Below, piece by piece: positions 35,659 to 47,535 of a stretch of 64,000 nt of DNA. Made by a program: the position numbers and the translations under genes. The stretch is from Euphorbia lathyris (lineage: Eukaryota > Streptophyta > Magnoliopsida > Malpighiales > Euphorbiaceae): positions 56,067,501 to 56,131,500 of the forward strand of contig NC_088918.1 of NCBI RefSeq assembly GCF_963576675.1, given 5' to 3'. The notes under the pieces are model-generated. The model was not told where the DNA came from and did no database searches. It worked only from the letters and a program-made list of their open reading frames with translations. Within the stretch, counting starts at the first letter, position 1. The number at the start of each line of letters is the position of its first letter.

Positions 35659-35665
35659 GGTAGGG

Positions 35666-36574
35666 GTGTGGTCAGTTGTCCTCCTTTCTATGGATTTGTT
35701 ATTTTGGAATGTTAGGGGTGCGGCTAGCAAGGCTACCCGTATCCATATTAATGATCTTATTAAGCAGTTTAATCCATCTTGTTTTGCTCTTTTGGAAACT
35801 AAGATTAGTGGTGAGAAAGCAGATGAGGTGGTTAAGAAGTTTAAGAACTGGCACTGTGTTAGATCGGAGGCAACTGGCCGGGCTGGGGGGATTTGGCTTT
35901 TTTGGAGGCCAGATCGGATTCATTTTGATATTCTTAGCATGGATAAGCAGTTCATTCATTGTAAAGTGAGTATTTCCGGCAATACTTCCTTTTTTATTAC
36001 CCTTGTGTATGCTGACCCTATCTTGTCTAATCGAAAACGGCTCTGGGAGGTTCTCTATTCTATGAGTGTCAGCATTTCGGAGCCCTGGTTTGTGGCGGGT
36101 GACTTCAATGATATCGCCTTTATGAGTGATCAGAGAGGGGGATCCAATCATTATGTTAATCGCTGTCTGCATCACAAGAATAGTATGGATTTATGTGGGC
36201 TTTCCGATCTGGGGGCTTCTGGTCATAAATTCACTTGGAAGCGTAATGATACTTTTGTTCGATTGGACAAAGTCTACGCTAATGTTTTAGCTCTAACTTC
36301 CTTCCCCGAGTGCTCTGTGTTGAACCTCCCGTTCCGTCATTCAGATCATTGTCCTATTTTGTTTAGACTTTTGAGAGGTAAGCATCCTAGGGGTAAGAGA
36401 CCGTTCCGGTATCAGTTGGCTTGGGAGTCCCATCCTAAGTTTAAAGAGTTCGTTCATGAGAGTTGGAGACCTCATTCGTATGTACTGCAAGCTGCTGAAG
36501 GGTTCAGGAATAAGGTGCAGGGTGGAATAGGAATGTGTTCGGGCATATTATCAGAAGGAAGAACAAGTTATTAA
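35666..36574 (+). pseudogene. LINE ORF2 N-terminal part: AP-type endonuclease (frame lost at 3' end)
   Basis: The endonuclease nicks target DNA to prime reverse transcription. Motifs in order: F-W-N-V-R-G near the start, L-L-E-T-K, V-A-G-D-F-N-D-I (about residue 147), R-L-D-K-V-Y-A-N, and S-D-H-C-P-I near residue 228. These are the AP-endonuclease signatures and all look intact. The ATG at 35690 (M-D-L-L-F-W-N) is a likelier start than 35666. Near 36525 the frame shifts by one base, and the last residues of this ORF are out of register. Confidence 0.88.
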
Positions 36575-39500
36575 AGAGGATGGAGGGCATTCAACGCAGG
36601 TTGGAGGGGAGGTTTGATCATAGCCTTGAGGGCCTCCTCAGAACCCTTCAGAAGGAGCTGGAGGCTGTGCTTAGGCAGGAGGAGTTCCTTTGGTTCCAGA
36701 AGTCTCGGAAGTCCTGGATTAGAGATGGGGATCGTAATACCAAATACTTCCATCTCTCTACCCTGATCAGAAGGCAGAGAAATAGAATTGAGGCCATTAA
36801 GGATTCTAATGGTGATTGGGTTTATGAAGATGAGGTTATTCGGAACTTAGCCCTGGATTTCTACAGAGAGCTGTTCAAAGAGGAACCTGTTCTTTTGGAG
36901 AGGGCTCACTCTATTGCTACATTTCCTTTAATCAGTGAGGATTGTAGTCAGGAGGCCTTTCAACCTATTTCCCGAAAAGAGATTGACCAAGCTATCTTCA
37001 GCATTGGGGCTTCTAAAGCTCCTGGGATTGATGGTCTTCCGGCGGGCTTTTACCATAAGCATTGGGATGTAGTGAAGGAAGGCATCTATAATTTTATCTT
37101 GGGGGTGTTCAGTGGTTCGAAGGATATTGAGCTGGTTAATAGAACCCTCCTGGTTCTGATTCCTAAGATTGATAAGCCTTCTTCCTTTTTGCATATGAGA
37201 CCTATCAGTCTTTGTAATGTTCTTTACAAAACTATTACAAAGATTGTGGCTAATAGAATCCGTGGCATTCTTCCTGCGATCATTTGTCAGAATCAGGGTA
37301 GCTTTGTGCCTGGTAGACAAATGATGGATAATGTGGTGATCGCCCAAGAGATGGTCCACACGATGAAGATTAGGAAGGGGAGGAAAGGCATTGTGGCTCT
37401 GAAGCTGGATTTAGAGAAGGCCTATGATCGAATTAATTGGGATTTCTTGATGGAGAGCCTTGAGAGAGCTAGAATCCCGGACAGCTGGAGAAGTTTAATT
37501 AAGGTATGTATTTCTTCTCCTGTGTTTCAAGTTATGGTCAATGGGGATATGTCGGAGGAATTTTCCCCGGGCAGAGGAATCCGTCAGGGGGATCCTATGA
37601 GCCCTTTCCTTTTTGTTATTGCTATGGAGAGGCTCTCTCACCTGATTCAGGATGCGATTGATAATGGGAGTTTCCACCCTGTGGCGATCAACAGCTTCTG
37701 TCCCCAGGTGACTCACTTATTCTTTGCAGATGATGTCCTTATCTTTCTTGAGGGTAATGAGGAGCAGTTGAGAGTCATTATGGATATTCTGGATTGTTTT
37801 TGTTCGGCCTCTGGGCAGAAGCTTAATATCCAGAAATCTAGGATGATGTGCTCTAAGAATATGAATCAGAGAGTCTGTAAGAGATTAAGTGATCTCTCAT
37901 GTATTCCTCTTACTGATTCTCTTGGGAAGTATCTGGGCGTTCCCCTCCATAGTGAGCGTGTGTCTAAAGGCTCCTTCAAAGAGACTTTGGATAAAGCTAA
38001 TTCGAAGTGTGCCACTTGGAAAGCCAAGACTCTGTCTCTCGCTGGCCGCCTCACGTTAATTCAATCTGTTAATTGTGCTGCTCCCAATCACATCATGCAG
38101 GCTTGTAAGCTTTCGGATCCTGTGCTTAATGATCTTGACAAGATTAACCGTAGGTTCCTGTGGGGGGAAGCTGCGGAGGGCAGGAAGATCCATCTTGTGC
38201 CTTGGAGTGAGGTTTGCCAGCCTAAAGATTCTGGGGGTCTGGGTATTAGGAAAGCAAAGGACAATAATAAAGTTTTATTAATGAAACTCCTTTGGCGTAT
38301 GTGGCAAAACCCCTCCTCTCTTTGGGTTCGCCTCCTTTGTGGTAAGTATCGGAAAGACAAAATCTTCGGGGGCCCGAAAGAGAGAGTTGCTAATTGTTCC
38401 TTCCTCTGGAAAGGACTTAGTGCTGTGTTTGATGAGTTCTGCTTGGGAGTTGGCCTGGAGGTGGGGAATGGTAAGTCCATTAGTTTCTGGTTTGATAACT
38501 GGATTGGGGATAAACCGTTAATTGAGGTGTGTTCTTCCCCCCCGCCTAGTGATATACGCAACTGGAGGATTGCCGATATGGTTGACTCGGAAGGGGACTG
38601 GATCTGGTCAAAGTTTGATACTTTCTTTAGCCTTGAGACTCTCCTTAGAATGCGGGGAGTGAAGGTGAGTAATCAAGAGGAAGACTTGGATAGGCACTGT
38701 TGGGCGCTGACTAACAATGGAGTTTATTCTTGCAAATCGGCCTTTGAAGCTTTCTCTCTCTTTAGATCTGATCCTCCCTCGGATGTGTGGAAGTCGATTT
38801 GGACCCTTAAAGTTCCTTTCCGTATTAGGAGTTTCCTGTGGCTGGGCGTTAAGGACAGGCTTCTTACTAATTCGGATAGGCACAGAAGGCACTTGGCTGA
38901 TTCTGGAGCTTGCAGTAGATGCAGAGGCCATATTGAGACTTTGTGCCATGCTCTTAGAGATTGCTCTAATAGTAAAGAGGTTTGGAGGAAAATTCTCCCA
39001 CACCATATTTTCTCTTCCTTCATGGCACATTCTGAGGTCGACTGGTTCTCTGATGGTGTTAGAGGAAAGTTGCTTCCATACATGGAGCATGGTGACATTT
39101 TCTTTGCTATTATCTGTCACCAAGTTTGGAAATGGAGAAACGAGGAGATTTTTGGAGATAAAACTGTTTTTATGACAAACTTAGCTGATTTCTTCTCGAA
39201 AAAACTTTTCTCTATTATCGATAGTTTCAAAGGAGAGTCCCTTGCCAGAGCCTCTCAGTGTTGTGATGTCCATCTCGTGGGATGGAGCAGGCCAAGAGAG
39301 GGGGTTGTGAAGCTGAATACTGATGGTTCCTGCCTCAGTAACGGTAAGATTGCGGCTGGAGGTGTGCTTAGAGATGTAGGGGGCGTCTGGCTTTCTGGGT
39401 TCTCCCAGAATTTACGGTTGGGTTCTTCCTTTTCTGCGGAGCTCTGGGCTATTCTTACTGGAATCAATCTTGCTAAAAGGCTGGGTGTTAAGAGGCTCTC

Positions 39501-39789
39501 TGTGGAGTCTGATAATTTGGAAGCAATCAAAATGATTTCTGAGAATCATTCTATGGGTCTTAACAGTCGCAACCTCATCAAAGCTATTATAAGGCTTTGC
39601 TCCTCCTTTGAGTTCGTAGAGTTCAGACACATTTTTAGAGAGCAGAATCGTGTTGCTGATCGCTTGGCGGCGGCGGGCCATGAAGGGACGTTAGGCGTTA
39701 CTACCCTTCCTGTTTCCCCTAGTTTCATCTCTCATCTTCTCTTAGAAGATAGGATTGGGGTTAGCTTCCCTAGGCTAATTCCTGGGTAG
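36535..39789 (+). pseudogene. LINE ORF2 C-terminal part: reverse transcriptase, zf-RVT and RNase H
   Basis: This 1084-residue frame continues ORF2 after a one-base frameshift. It holds an L1 RT with S-K-A-P-G-I-D-G, the H-M-R-P-I-S-L-C-N motif, and catalytic F-A-D-D at residues 397-400. A zf-RVT segment follows (about 750-830, W-T-L-K-V-P-F-R-I-R-S-F-L-W), then a C-terminal RNase H (N-T-D-G-S near 940, E-S-D-N-L-E-A-I and N-R-V-A-D-R-L-A). The added RNase H is common in plant L1 elements. The catalytic residues look intact; the frameshift is the only clear lesion. Confidence 0.9.
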
Positions 39790-39901
39790 TTTGTTGTTAT
39801 TCGTTTTTCTTTTCCTTTTCTACCAAAAAAAAAAAAAAGTAGATGAGATGGTCAAGGATGCTTACTCCTATTTGAGAGGTCTTATGTTCAATTTCCTTCA
39901 A

Positions 39902-40265
39902 CCTCATTTTCTTTTAAAAAAATTTATTTATTTTAATTTTATTTATTAATAATTATAAAAACATGTTACTATTATTAATTAATTTAGATGGACTCTTTAT
40001 TTTTATTTTGATAACATTTTTTAATTCATTTTTAATATATCTTTACCATTAAAAAACCTCATTTTCTTTTAAAAATTTTTTATTTATTTTAATTTTATTT
40101 TTCAATAATTATAAAAACATGTTACTATTATTAATTAATTTAAATGGACTCTTTATTTTTATTTTGATAACACTTTTGAATTCATTTCTAATATGTCTTT
40201 ACCATTAAAAAAAAGTAAATATATTTAATATTCATTTTTATTATGTTTTTACCATTAAAAAAAAT
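39902..40265. repeat. AT-rich tandem repeat in the hAT right part
   Basis: Two units of about 155 bases (starting 39902 and 40057, each with CCTCATTTTCTTTTAAAAA and ACATGTTACTATTATTAATT) are followed by a partial third (from about 40214). Confidence 0.85.
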
Positions 40266-40296
40266 AAACATGTTTAATTTTCTATTTGTTCAATAC

Positions 40297-40836
40297 TAGG
40301 GATGGCAACGGGTACTGTACCCGGTACTACCCGGTCCTAATAGGACTACTCGTACCGTGTATAAAATGGTATGGGACGGGTATGGGATCAAAATCATTAC
40401 CCGTTAGGGTAATGGGACGGGTATGGGAATACCCCTCAGAGTACCCGTTACCCGTCATAAATCTTTTATATATGAAAAAATATTATTGTTTCTTGTATGT
40501 AAAATGTGAGATTTGAACCCCAACCTTTTGTTGTTCAACCATTGAATGATATAACTAAGTTACTTTATTCTTATTTATTAAGGTTTAATTTATTCAATCT
40601 TTAGATCTAAGATTTATTAAATTTGTACTTTGTTAAATTTATAATATTTTTTGTTTTATTTATTGATTTTTAATGGGTAAGGGTACTCGCGGGTACCCGT
40701 GAATTAAATGGAACGGGTATGGGATGCAAAAAGTATACCCGTTAGGGTAATGGGACGGGTACGGGTAATTAAAAAATAAAAGGTAAGGGTTTGGAATTGG
40801 CACTACCCACGGGTACCCTACCCGTTATCATCCCTA
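40297..40836. mobile_element. hAT-type MITE rich in GGGTACCC motifs
   Basis: 540 bases with ends TAGGGATGGCAACGGGTA and TACCCGTTATCATCCCTA (inverted) and an 8-bp target duplication TTCAATAC at 40289-40296 and 40837-40844. Subterminal sequence is packed with ACCCGT/ACGGGT on both sides. The interior (40470-40670) is AT-rich. No transposase. Confidence 0.92.
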
Positions 40837-41042
40837 TTCAATACTAGTTTCTAAGAAAAATGGTAACATTTTTACAGTTTTAATACGTTGGAGGCTAAAA
40901 AAAAATTTGCTCAGCCCTCACGGGCTGAACTTTGAAAATTTATCGTCAACTGCACAACTAATTTCAATTTTTTTTACGTTTTAAATTTTTTTTACTGATA
41001 TATTTGAGCCCCGGATCATCCGGGGTCCTGGTTCCACCACTG

Positions 41043-41050
41043 TATTCACT
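41043..41050. repeat. hAT target-site duplication TATTCACT (right)
   Basis: Matches 30195-30202. Confidence 0.9.
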
Positions 41051-41077
41051 TATCTCATCTCATACACATTTAAAAAA

Positions 41078-42376
41078 GGGAAAAATACAAGATTACGCCT
41101 GTTTTCAATTGACACTTTGTGATTTAAAAGTTTACAAAATGGTACCTTGAGGTTCATTTCGTTAGCAAACACATGTCAAATTGATTAACGGTGTTAAAAG
41201 TCAAAGAAAAAAAGAATTAATTTGGTCCTTATATTTATTTATTTTGTAAATTAACCTCATTTATTATGTAATTATGGCAAAACAAACCTCACAGTAAAAA
41301 ATAAAAATCAAATACACAATTTTCTTTTATTTGTTTTATGTTCTCTCAATTAATTATTTCTCTTCTTCCATCTTCTTCGTCTTTGTGGTCGAGTGAGGTA
41401 GAATGAAGGAGGATGATATATAGAGGTTCAGTGAACGTTGGTTGAAACTTAGATGGTAGAGGATGAGGAACTGCGTTGTGATAAGTAGGGTGGCTATGGC
41501 GAATTTCAGTGGAGACGGATGGAAAAAGGTACGTCGTTTGATTTTCAAAGGGAGGGCGATTCGAGTACGGAGTAACAGGGCGAAAGTTGTCCGGAGGAGA
41601 AGGTTCTGTATGTGACTTCAGAGGAAGATGATGTGATTTGAGGGTGATGAAAGTGAGAGGCTATATGTGGGGTGAGAATGGAATTATCATTCCAGGAATG
41701 AAATAGATAGGATTCAGTTACAGTGACCGGTTGAGAAGATGGGTAAAAATGGCCAATGGGAGGGTAGATTAGCGGTTTAGTGTGAGATGGGAGAGAAGAT
41801 ACATAATTAGGGCATTCTGGAAAAAAATCCACAAAGACTTTGGATTGTGGGAGAGAGATGATTTGCCATAAACCCAAATTTCTGGCTCTCTACTACCATG
41901 TTATCTTTCATAGAAAACTCAGAGGAAGATGATATAAAATGTACAATGTATGTATATCTCGATGAATAAATTACAGTGAGAAAGCTAGAGTCCTAGACTA
42001 ATACAAATAAGTTTAGGATAGGAGTAAAAGAGTAAAAGTGTTAATTCTAGAGTGAGAAAATTAAAAAAGAGAAGAGAGAAAGAACAAGAAAAATAAAAAA
42101 TTAATGAAAGAGAAAGAAGATGGTGTATTTGATTTTTATTTTTTTATTTTAGGGTTTGTTTGTGATAATTAGATAATAAGAGGGTTAATTTATAAAATAA
42201 ACAAATATAAAGATCAAATTACTCTTTCTCCCTTTGACTTTTTAACACTGTTAATCAATTTGGCTTGTGTTTGCTAACGGAATGAACCTTAACGTACCAT
42301 TTTTGTAAACTTTTAAACCACAATGGTGCCGATCGAAAACAGGTGTAACCACAAGGTTTATTTTTGTACTTTTCCC
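41078..42376. mobile_element. MULE with long terminal inverted repeats
   Basis: About 150-200 bases at each end are inverse copies: GGGAAAAATACAAGATTACG at the left, and at the right the inverse of ATTTTTGTACTTTTCCC. Shared inner phrases include CATTTCGTTAGCAAACACA-like sequence. A 9-bp target duplication TTTAAAAAA (41069-41077 and 42377-42385) is diagnostic for Mutator-like elements. The 900-bp interior lacks a transposase and has two adjacent minus-strand ORFs (41877-41545 and 41548-41354); the second starts with a basic tail and a hydrophobic segment. These could be captured host sequence, but I do not recognise them. Confidence 0.88.
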
Positions 42377-42432
42377 TTTAAAAAATACATCTTAAATTAT
42401 GTTTACTACTATGTACCCTTTTATAAATACAT

Positions 42433-43111
42433 TAGGGTTGTAAACGGGGCGGGTCGGGACGGGGATTGCGTTAACCATCCCCGACCACTGATCTATGGAG
42501 GATTCCCCTTCCCCGTCCTGAATAACATATGGGGAAAATTTTGGTTGCCATCCCCGCCCCGCGATGAATCCGCATCCCCGCGGGTATCCCCATCCCCGTT
42601 TAACTTTTTAATTTCTTTACTTTTTTTAAGGTTTCCAAGGTTTTGATTATCTAAAATTCTCATCCTCGCGGGGAATCCTCATCCCCAGTGCATGCATTAC
42701 TTATTAGCTTTCAATTTTTATTTTATTTTATAATTTCTACTCCTAATTGCATAGGTTCCGTTTTAGTTTTGAACCAACCTAGTTAGAGCTTACCTTAATT
42801 TATTTTTAGAATATATTTCGTTTTAAATCAACCAGGTTACAACTCAATCTTTTTTGAGTTTATCTAAATCACATATATATTTTTTTAGTTTTTTTTTTAT
42901 ATTCAGGTATTTAATCGGGGATCCCCGTGGGAGACATTCAGGGACGGGGACGGGGATGGAACACTTATAACCATACCCACCCCATCCCCGACTATCGGGA
43001 ACAAAATAAAAACCATCCCCGTCCCATGGGGATGACAAACGGGGATTCATCATCCCCAACGGGTCGGATCTCCAACGGAGATGGGGAATCCCCAACTAAT
43101 TGACAGCCCTA
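42433..43111. mobile_element. hAT-type MITE rich in CGGGGA motifs
   Basis: 679 bases with ends TAGGGTTGTAAACGGGG and CCCCAACTAATTGACAGCCCTA (imperfectly inverted) and an 8-bp target duplication AAATACAT at 42425-42432 and 43112-43119. Both subterminal regions repeat CCCCGTCC or its complement; the interior is AT-rich. Confidence 0.9.
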
Positions 43112-43119
43112 AAATACAT

Positions 43120-44860
43120 CTTAAATTTTGTTTAAGATATAGTATATACATTTGGTTGTGAGGATTTTTCGAGTGCTAAGACATGACATAAAATTAATAA
43201 GGCAAGAACATTGACCGACGACTTCATTCCAATATCTAAGTTAAAGGAGTGCAGGATTTAGAGCAAATTCAATTTGAAAGTAATTGAAATCGATATGTGT
43301 ACATTGACTTATGAAGTCGTATTCTTTTTATATGGAGCTCCGGGGTAGTTAGCTTCTTCGAAGGACAAGTATCAACTTCCAATTAGTGGACATATTTTAA
43401 GTAGTTTGTGATATACCTGAATCGAGATTTCTTAATCCTTTCAGAATGTATCTCATTGGTTCACATGTCTTGAAGAATATTTATCCATGTTTAGTTTAAT
43501 CTAACAGTTTCCCTTGCTCCAAACATTAATCCTTATGGATTTAGGATGAGGACATGTGGCTCCTAATATAATATCTTTCGAATGATATCAGATGTCCCCT
43601 CCCTCTTTGGTTCCCGAAGCTCTTTGGGGCTTCGATTGTCAGACGTTTTGTGGGGCCCTACTACGGTCAATAGAGAATGGTTCAACATTCCGTATATACT
43701 TATTTTCTCAAACGTTTTGTTTGGAAGGGTGTGCTATTCACTATGTCGTACGCAATCTCTTATCTTGTAGATAAGTGGGATGCCATATCCCGTGCCTCAG
43801 AACGTTGTCATTCCCAGTAGGCGTGTAGTTCTTTCCTGTGGCCATCATTCCCATCATTACTTACTTTCACTGGATGAGTAACATATGTCCCTAGGCGTTT
43901 AACCTAAATAAATGTATGTATAAAGGTTTTTATGATTTTCAATGAGCATTGACACCAATGGGCGTTCATTGATGGTGCCTTTCACCTATTTTTCAAAACA
44001 TCTCTATAAAAAGCACCTGAAGTCGACGAGTTTCTTTTTCGACCTTCACAATTCTTCTCTGCATTCTGAGCTTCCTTCTATTCCCCCAACAAATTGTAAG
44101 TGTTCTTTCTTCTATTAGTTTTTTTATGGAAGTTTTGAAACGGGAGAATGATCACAAATCTGAGATGTTTGTTATCCTTGACCCAACCTCCTTTAGTGAT
44201 ATCAAAATCCTGCCTCCCATGAAACAAACAAAAAAAAACATCGATAAAGGCAAAAAAAAATTGCTATTAAAAAGAAGCAAAATCCTAAGACTTGTGGGCA
44301 AGCCTCTGTTTTGATGGCCTCCTAATTAGTAGATCTGTCAATCGAATTTCTTGACCTTAGTAAAATAGAGAGGGCACATGGTAGAAATTTTAGAATTATT
44401 CCATTTGGGTGCCTGTCAAGTGTAACTGAATGCATTGTTGGAGCTACTACCACGGAAAAACTCTGCTCTGATATGGGCCTAGTTTTGGATACGGTGGTTG
44501 TCCATCAGTTTTGGAAGCCCCTGAGGAGGAAAATGGAAGGTTTTTGCTACTAGAATATGGGAGGTCGGTCCTCATGGCTCCAGAAGCTTGCATCTTGTCT
44601 AACAAAGTGATAGTATAAAGAGTTTTAAGGAGAAATGGTTCTGGTTGGGTCCAAAGAAAGGTTCCCATAGTAGTGCATATGCATGACAGTTCCAGCTTAA
44701 GCATGTCATAATCCCGAACGGAATCACCATTTAGGATGAGGAAACGTCTCAATAGAAAAGACAAAACACTCCACAATGAGAGACTTAATTTTAAATTGTT
44801 ATTTAACCCTATCTTGGATGTTGTAATCTATTATGTTGAAATGTGGGATTTATTATATAA
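43120..44860. other. Unassigned intergenic stretch
   Basis: I recognise no gene here. A promoter-like CTATAAAAAGCAC at about 44007 is followed by a CT-rich leader and a short ORF (44126-44314, Lys-rich), which might be an LTR/gag remnant, but no partner LTR is seen. The minus-strand ORF at 44447-44776 has no recognised motif. Confidence 0.4.
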
Positions 44861-45250
44861 AGTTTAAGGGAAGTCTGATGTGTTAAAGAAATTTGATAAA
44901 GTCTTTTATGTAATTCACCATGCCATTTTCCCTTTGACATGACACAAGATACATGACAGACATTTGTTTTCGTGTCGTCTGAATATTTTTCGTGACAGTA
45001 TTTTAACTGTATGTCATATGAAGGCGAAATAAAAAAATGCGCTCGATTCTCAAAAGACATTACGATTACAGAATCATGTCATCCAAAGAAAACGCGCGTT
45101 TTCGTTAAATTTAATGCGCTCAATAGATGACACCTCTAATAAATGAATGTCATTGTATGCCGAAAACAAAAAAGCGGCAAATGAAATTTCACTTACGTGG
45201 CCATACCAAATTTTAGGCGCTCTATATCGTTTGATTGAAATTTCAGCTGA

Positions 45251-45379
45251 TATATAAACCCTCTCTCTAATCCCAAACCCCAGTTTGGGTTACGCAAGAG
45301 CTTCATCCCTCTCATCCCTCTCTATCTCCATGGTGGATTTGAACATGCAATCATTGGGTGAGCTCGAAACACGGTACTG
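45251..45379 (+). promoter_or_regulatory. Promoter and first-exon-like start in the CACTA-like element
   Basis: TATATAAACC at 45251-45260, a CT-rich leader, then an ATG at 45330 opening 50 nt (M-V-D-L-N-M-Q-S-L-G) to a donor-like TACTG/GTAAGC at 45379/45380. A plus-strand acceptor-like CTTTTGCAG lies near 57969, beyond the copia. Whether these belong to one gene is inference. I do not recognise the product. Confidence 0.4.
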
Positions 45380-46150
45380 GTAAGCCATATTTTCTTCGTT
45401 CCTAGATGTATTAGAGTATCATTGTTCCTTACTCTATCTTTTCCTCATCCGATTTACTTTTGTGTATGTCGATTTCAGCAGTTGGAATAAGGATCTTGTG
45501 ATTTTCAGACCTATCATTGAAAGGTTTAGATCTCTCGTTTAGCTACACTGATTTTATTGTATTTAGATTCACTGCTGAAAAGCTTGGGTCTTTATCTTTT
45601 TTAACCTAGGGCAATACAGTGCTTGATACGGTAGATGGTATGAACTCATCTGATTCCTTTTTATTTGAACACAATATTTGCAGGGATAGTAAGAATGCTT
45701 CAGTACATGGGAAGGCTGACTGAAGAGATTGTCAATCGGTTCATGCCTTTAGCATATAGGAAGATTTCTTTAACTTAATGAATATATATTAATGTTATGT
45801 TGGTTTGAACTGATTGGTCATGATTTTAGAAGTGATTGAGTATGTTTGATGTACTGTTTAGGAACCTAGAACTCATTGATTTAGGAAACTAGCCTGATTT
45901 AGTATATATATTGTTATATGGGTTTGAACTGAACGATTACATATATGTATGATGTTATGGGTGATGATGAAATGATTGTTATGAATTGATTGGTTAGATA
46001 TAACTGTTTAGGAAGCTAGGACTCATAGAGTTTATGTATGAATGATCATTAAGCATGTGGCTGATTAGGCATACTTTAAAGCTTTGAATGTTCATTGTGA
46101 TTGGCAATACTCTTACACCTATGAGTTATACTGCTAGAAGTGATTGAGTA

Positions 46151-46193
<43 letters not shown>

Positions 46194-47535
46194 GAAACAT
46201 GTTTATATTTGATGTTCTGTTGATGTTTATGTTTGATGTTCTGTATGAGTATGTGTACGATTGTTCATTTGGGCATGTAGCTTATTAATCATGCATCAAG
46301 TATTAGAGAAACATTGTAAAAGGGTCATTGAGCATGTATGAAGCATGTATTAAAGGGTAAATTTAGGCTAATTACATGTACTGATATGACTTGCAAATTA
46401 TAAGATATATCACCATACTCCTTTTTATTTGAACATGACCTATGATGATAAGTAAGGAATAAGTTGTCTTGAATAATTAAGGAATAGACATGCACGAATA
46501 AGTTGTCTACTTATTATAGCATGTTCACTTGAATATACATATGTCTACTTGAATAAGTTGTCTACTTGTTATAGCATGTTAGGCATACTCTTAAAGCTGA
46601 AAATGTTATGAACTCAACTGACTCATTTTTATTTGAACATGAGTTATGCTGATAAGTAAGGATTCTGAATGCAATTCGTTTATGAAGCATGTATTAAAGG
46701 GTAAATTTAGGCTAATTGCATGTACTGATATGGCTTGCAAATGATAAGATATATTTTGATTAGATAGAATATACATATACATACGAACTGAATAACAAGC
46801 TCTACATAAAGGGTTATGTATGTGCATTGGCCATACTCTTACTATGTTCCTTTCCACTCGGTTTGATATCGTAACAACAACATTAAACATGGTGATAGGT
46901 TTATGATGCATTCAACACAAACATAGTCCCTTGTTTTGACAGCATCATAAACATCATTACCAAGTTCAGAGTACCACGAGTACAACCCAAGTGGAAGGAG
47001 CATTGTAAAAGGGTCAGTTTAGTCTACTTGCACATACATACGAACTGAATAGCAAAGCTCTACATTATATTACAAAAAGGGGGGATGAGTGTTGTCTTTC
47101 GATTGTAATTGGTAGTCCAAAGTTCCTTAGCTGTTTTGACTAATGAAAGGAAATTTGGAATTGGAATGAGAACCACATTTGGATATCACATTGCCTTTCG
47201 ATTCTCCTTTCACTTAGCCAAGACGGCTTAGGAGATTTGAACACCCTCATATTCAGCACAAACAGAGTCCCTTATGGTGACAGCATCATAACCCTCATTA
47301 CCAAGTTCAGAGTACAATGAGTACAACCCAAGTGGAAGGAGCAAAAGGGTCAGTTTAGGAGCACAAAGCTCTATGTTATATTACAAAAGGGGGGGAATTA
47401 AAGGTCCAAATCTCCTTAACTATTTTGAGTGGAGAAAGGAAATTTCAAATTGGAATGAGAACCACATTTGGAGCTCGCATTGCCTTTCGATTCTCCTTTC
47501 CCTCACTCAAGATAGTTTAGGAGATTTGGACACCC
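45380..47535. other. AT-rich interior of the CACTA-like element, no gene recognised
   Basis: It holds a (GTATGT)n microsatellite (46147-46194) and repeated phrases (ATAAGTTGTCTACTTGTTAT at about 46550, AGCATGTATTAAAGGGTAAA at 46345 and 46685). A duplicated block with GAGTACAACCCAAGTGGAAG occurs at 46978-47070 and 47305-47360. Several phrases recur at 59000-59270. Confidence 0.65.
46147..46194. repeat. Microsatellite (GTATGT)n
   Basis: About eight perfect GTATGT units. Confidence 0.95.

Larger units (their letters stand above)
33198..39838 (+). mobile_element. L1-type LINE, near full length
   Basis: Target duplications of about 15 bases, a repetitive 5' UTR, ORF1 with a zinc knuckle, ORF2 with endonuclease, RT and RNase H, and a poly(A) tail (39826-39838) define a plant L1 element inserted in the hAT. 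ORF2 carries one visible frameshift near 36525. GC content is clearly higher than the surroundings. Confidence 0.93.
30203..41042. mobile_element. Non-autonomous hAT element enlarged by nested insertions
   Basis: The left end is CAGGGCGGAACCAG and the right end is CTGGTTCCACCACTG, terminal inverted repeats around the phrase GGAACCAG. TATTCACT is duplicated on both sides. After removing the nested Helitron, LINE and MITE, about 1.9 kb of hAT sequence remains: 30203-31415, 33135-33182, 39850-40296 and 40837-41042. I see no hAT transposase motif, so it must have been moved in trans. A GAGCCC/GGGCTC pair just inside the ends is also inverted. Confidence 0.88.

Noticed and set aside
38088..39728. 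Several antisense ORFs over LINE ORF2
   Set aside because: Shadows of a real RT frame on the opposite strand with no motif of their own.
43736..43745. ATTCACTA as a possible left end and target duplication of the CACTA-like element
   Set aside because: Only the CACTA bases and ATT match the right end; the following bases do not resemble CACTACGCTAAAACCC in inverse, so chance is likely.
44126..44314. Lys-rich 62-residue ORF after a TATA-like box
   Set aside because: Low complexity, no recognised domain and no LTR partner; described only as unassigned sequence.
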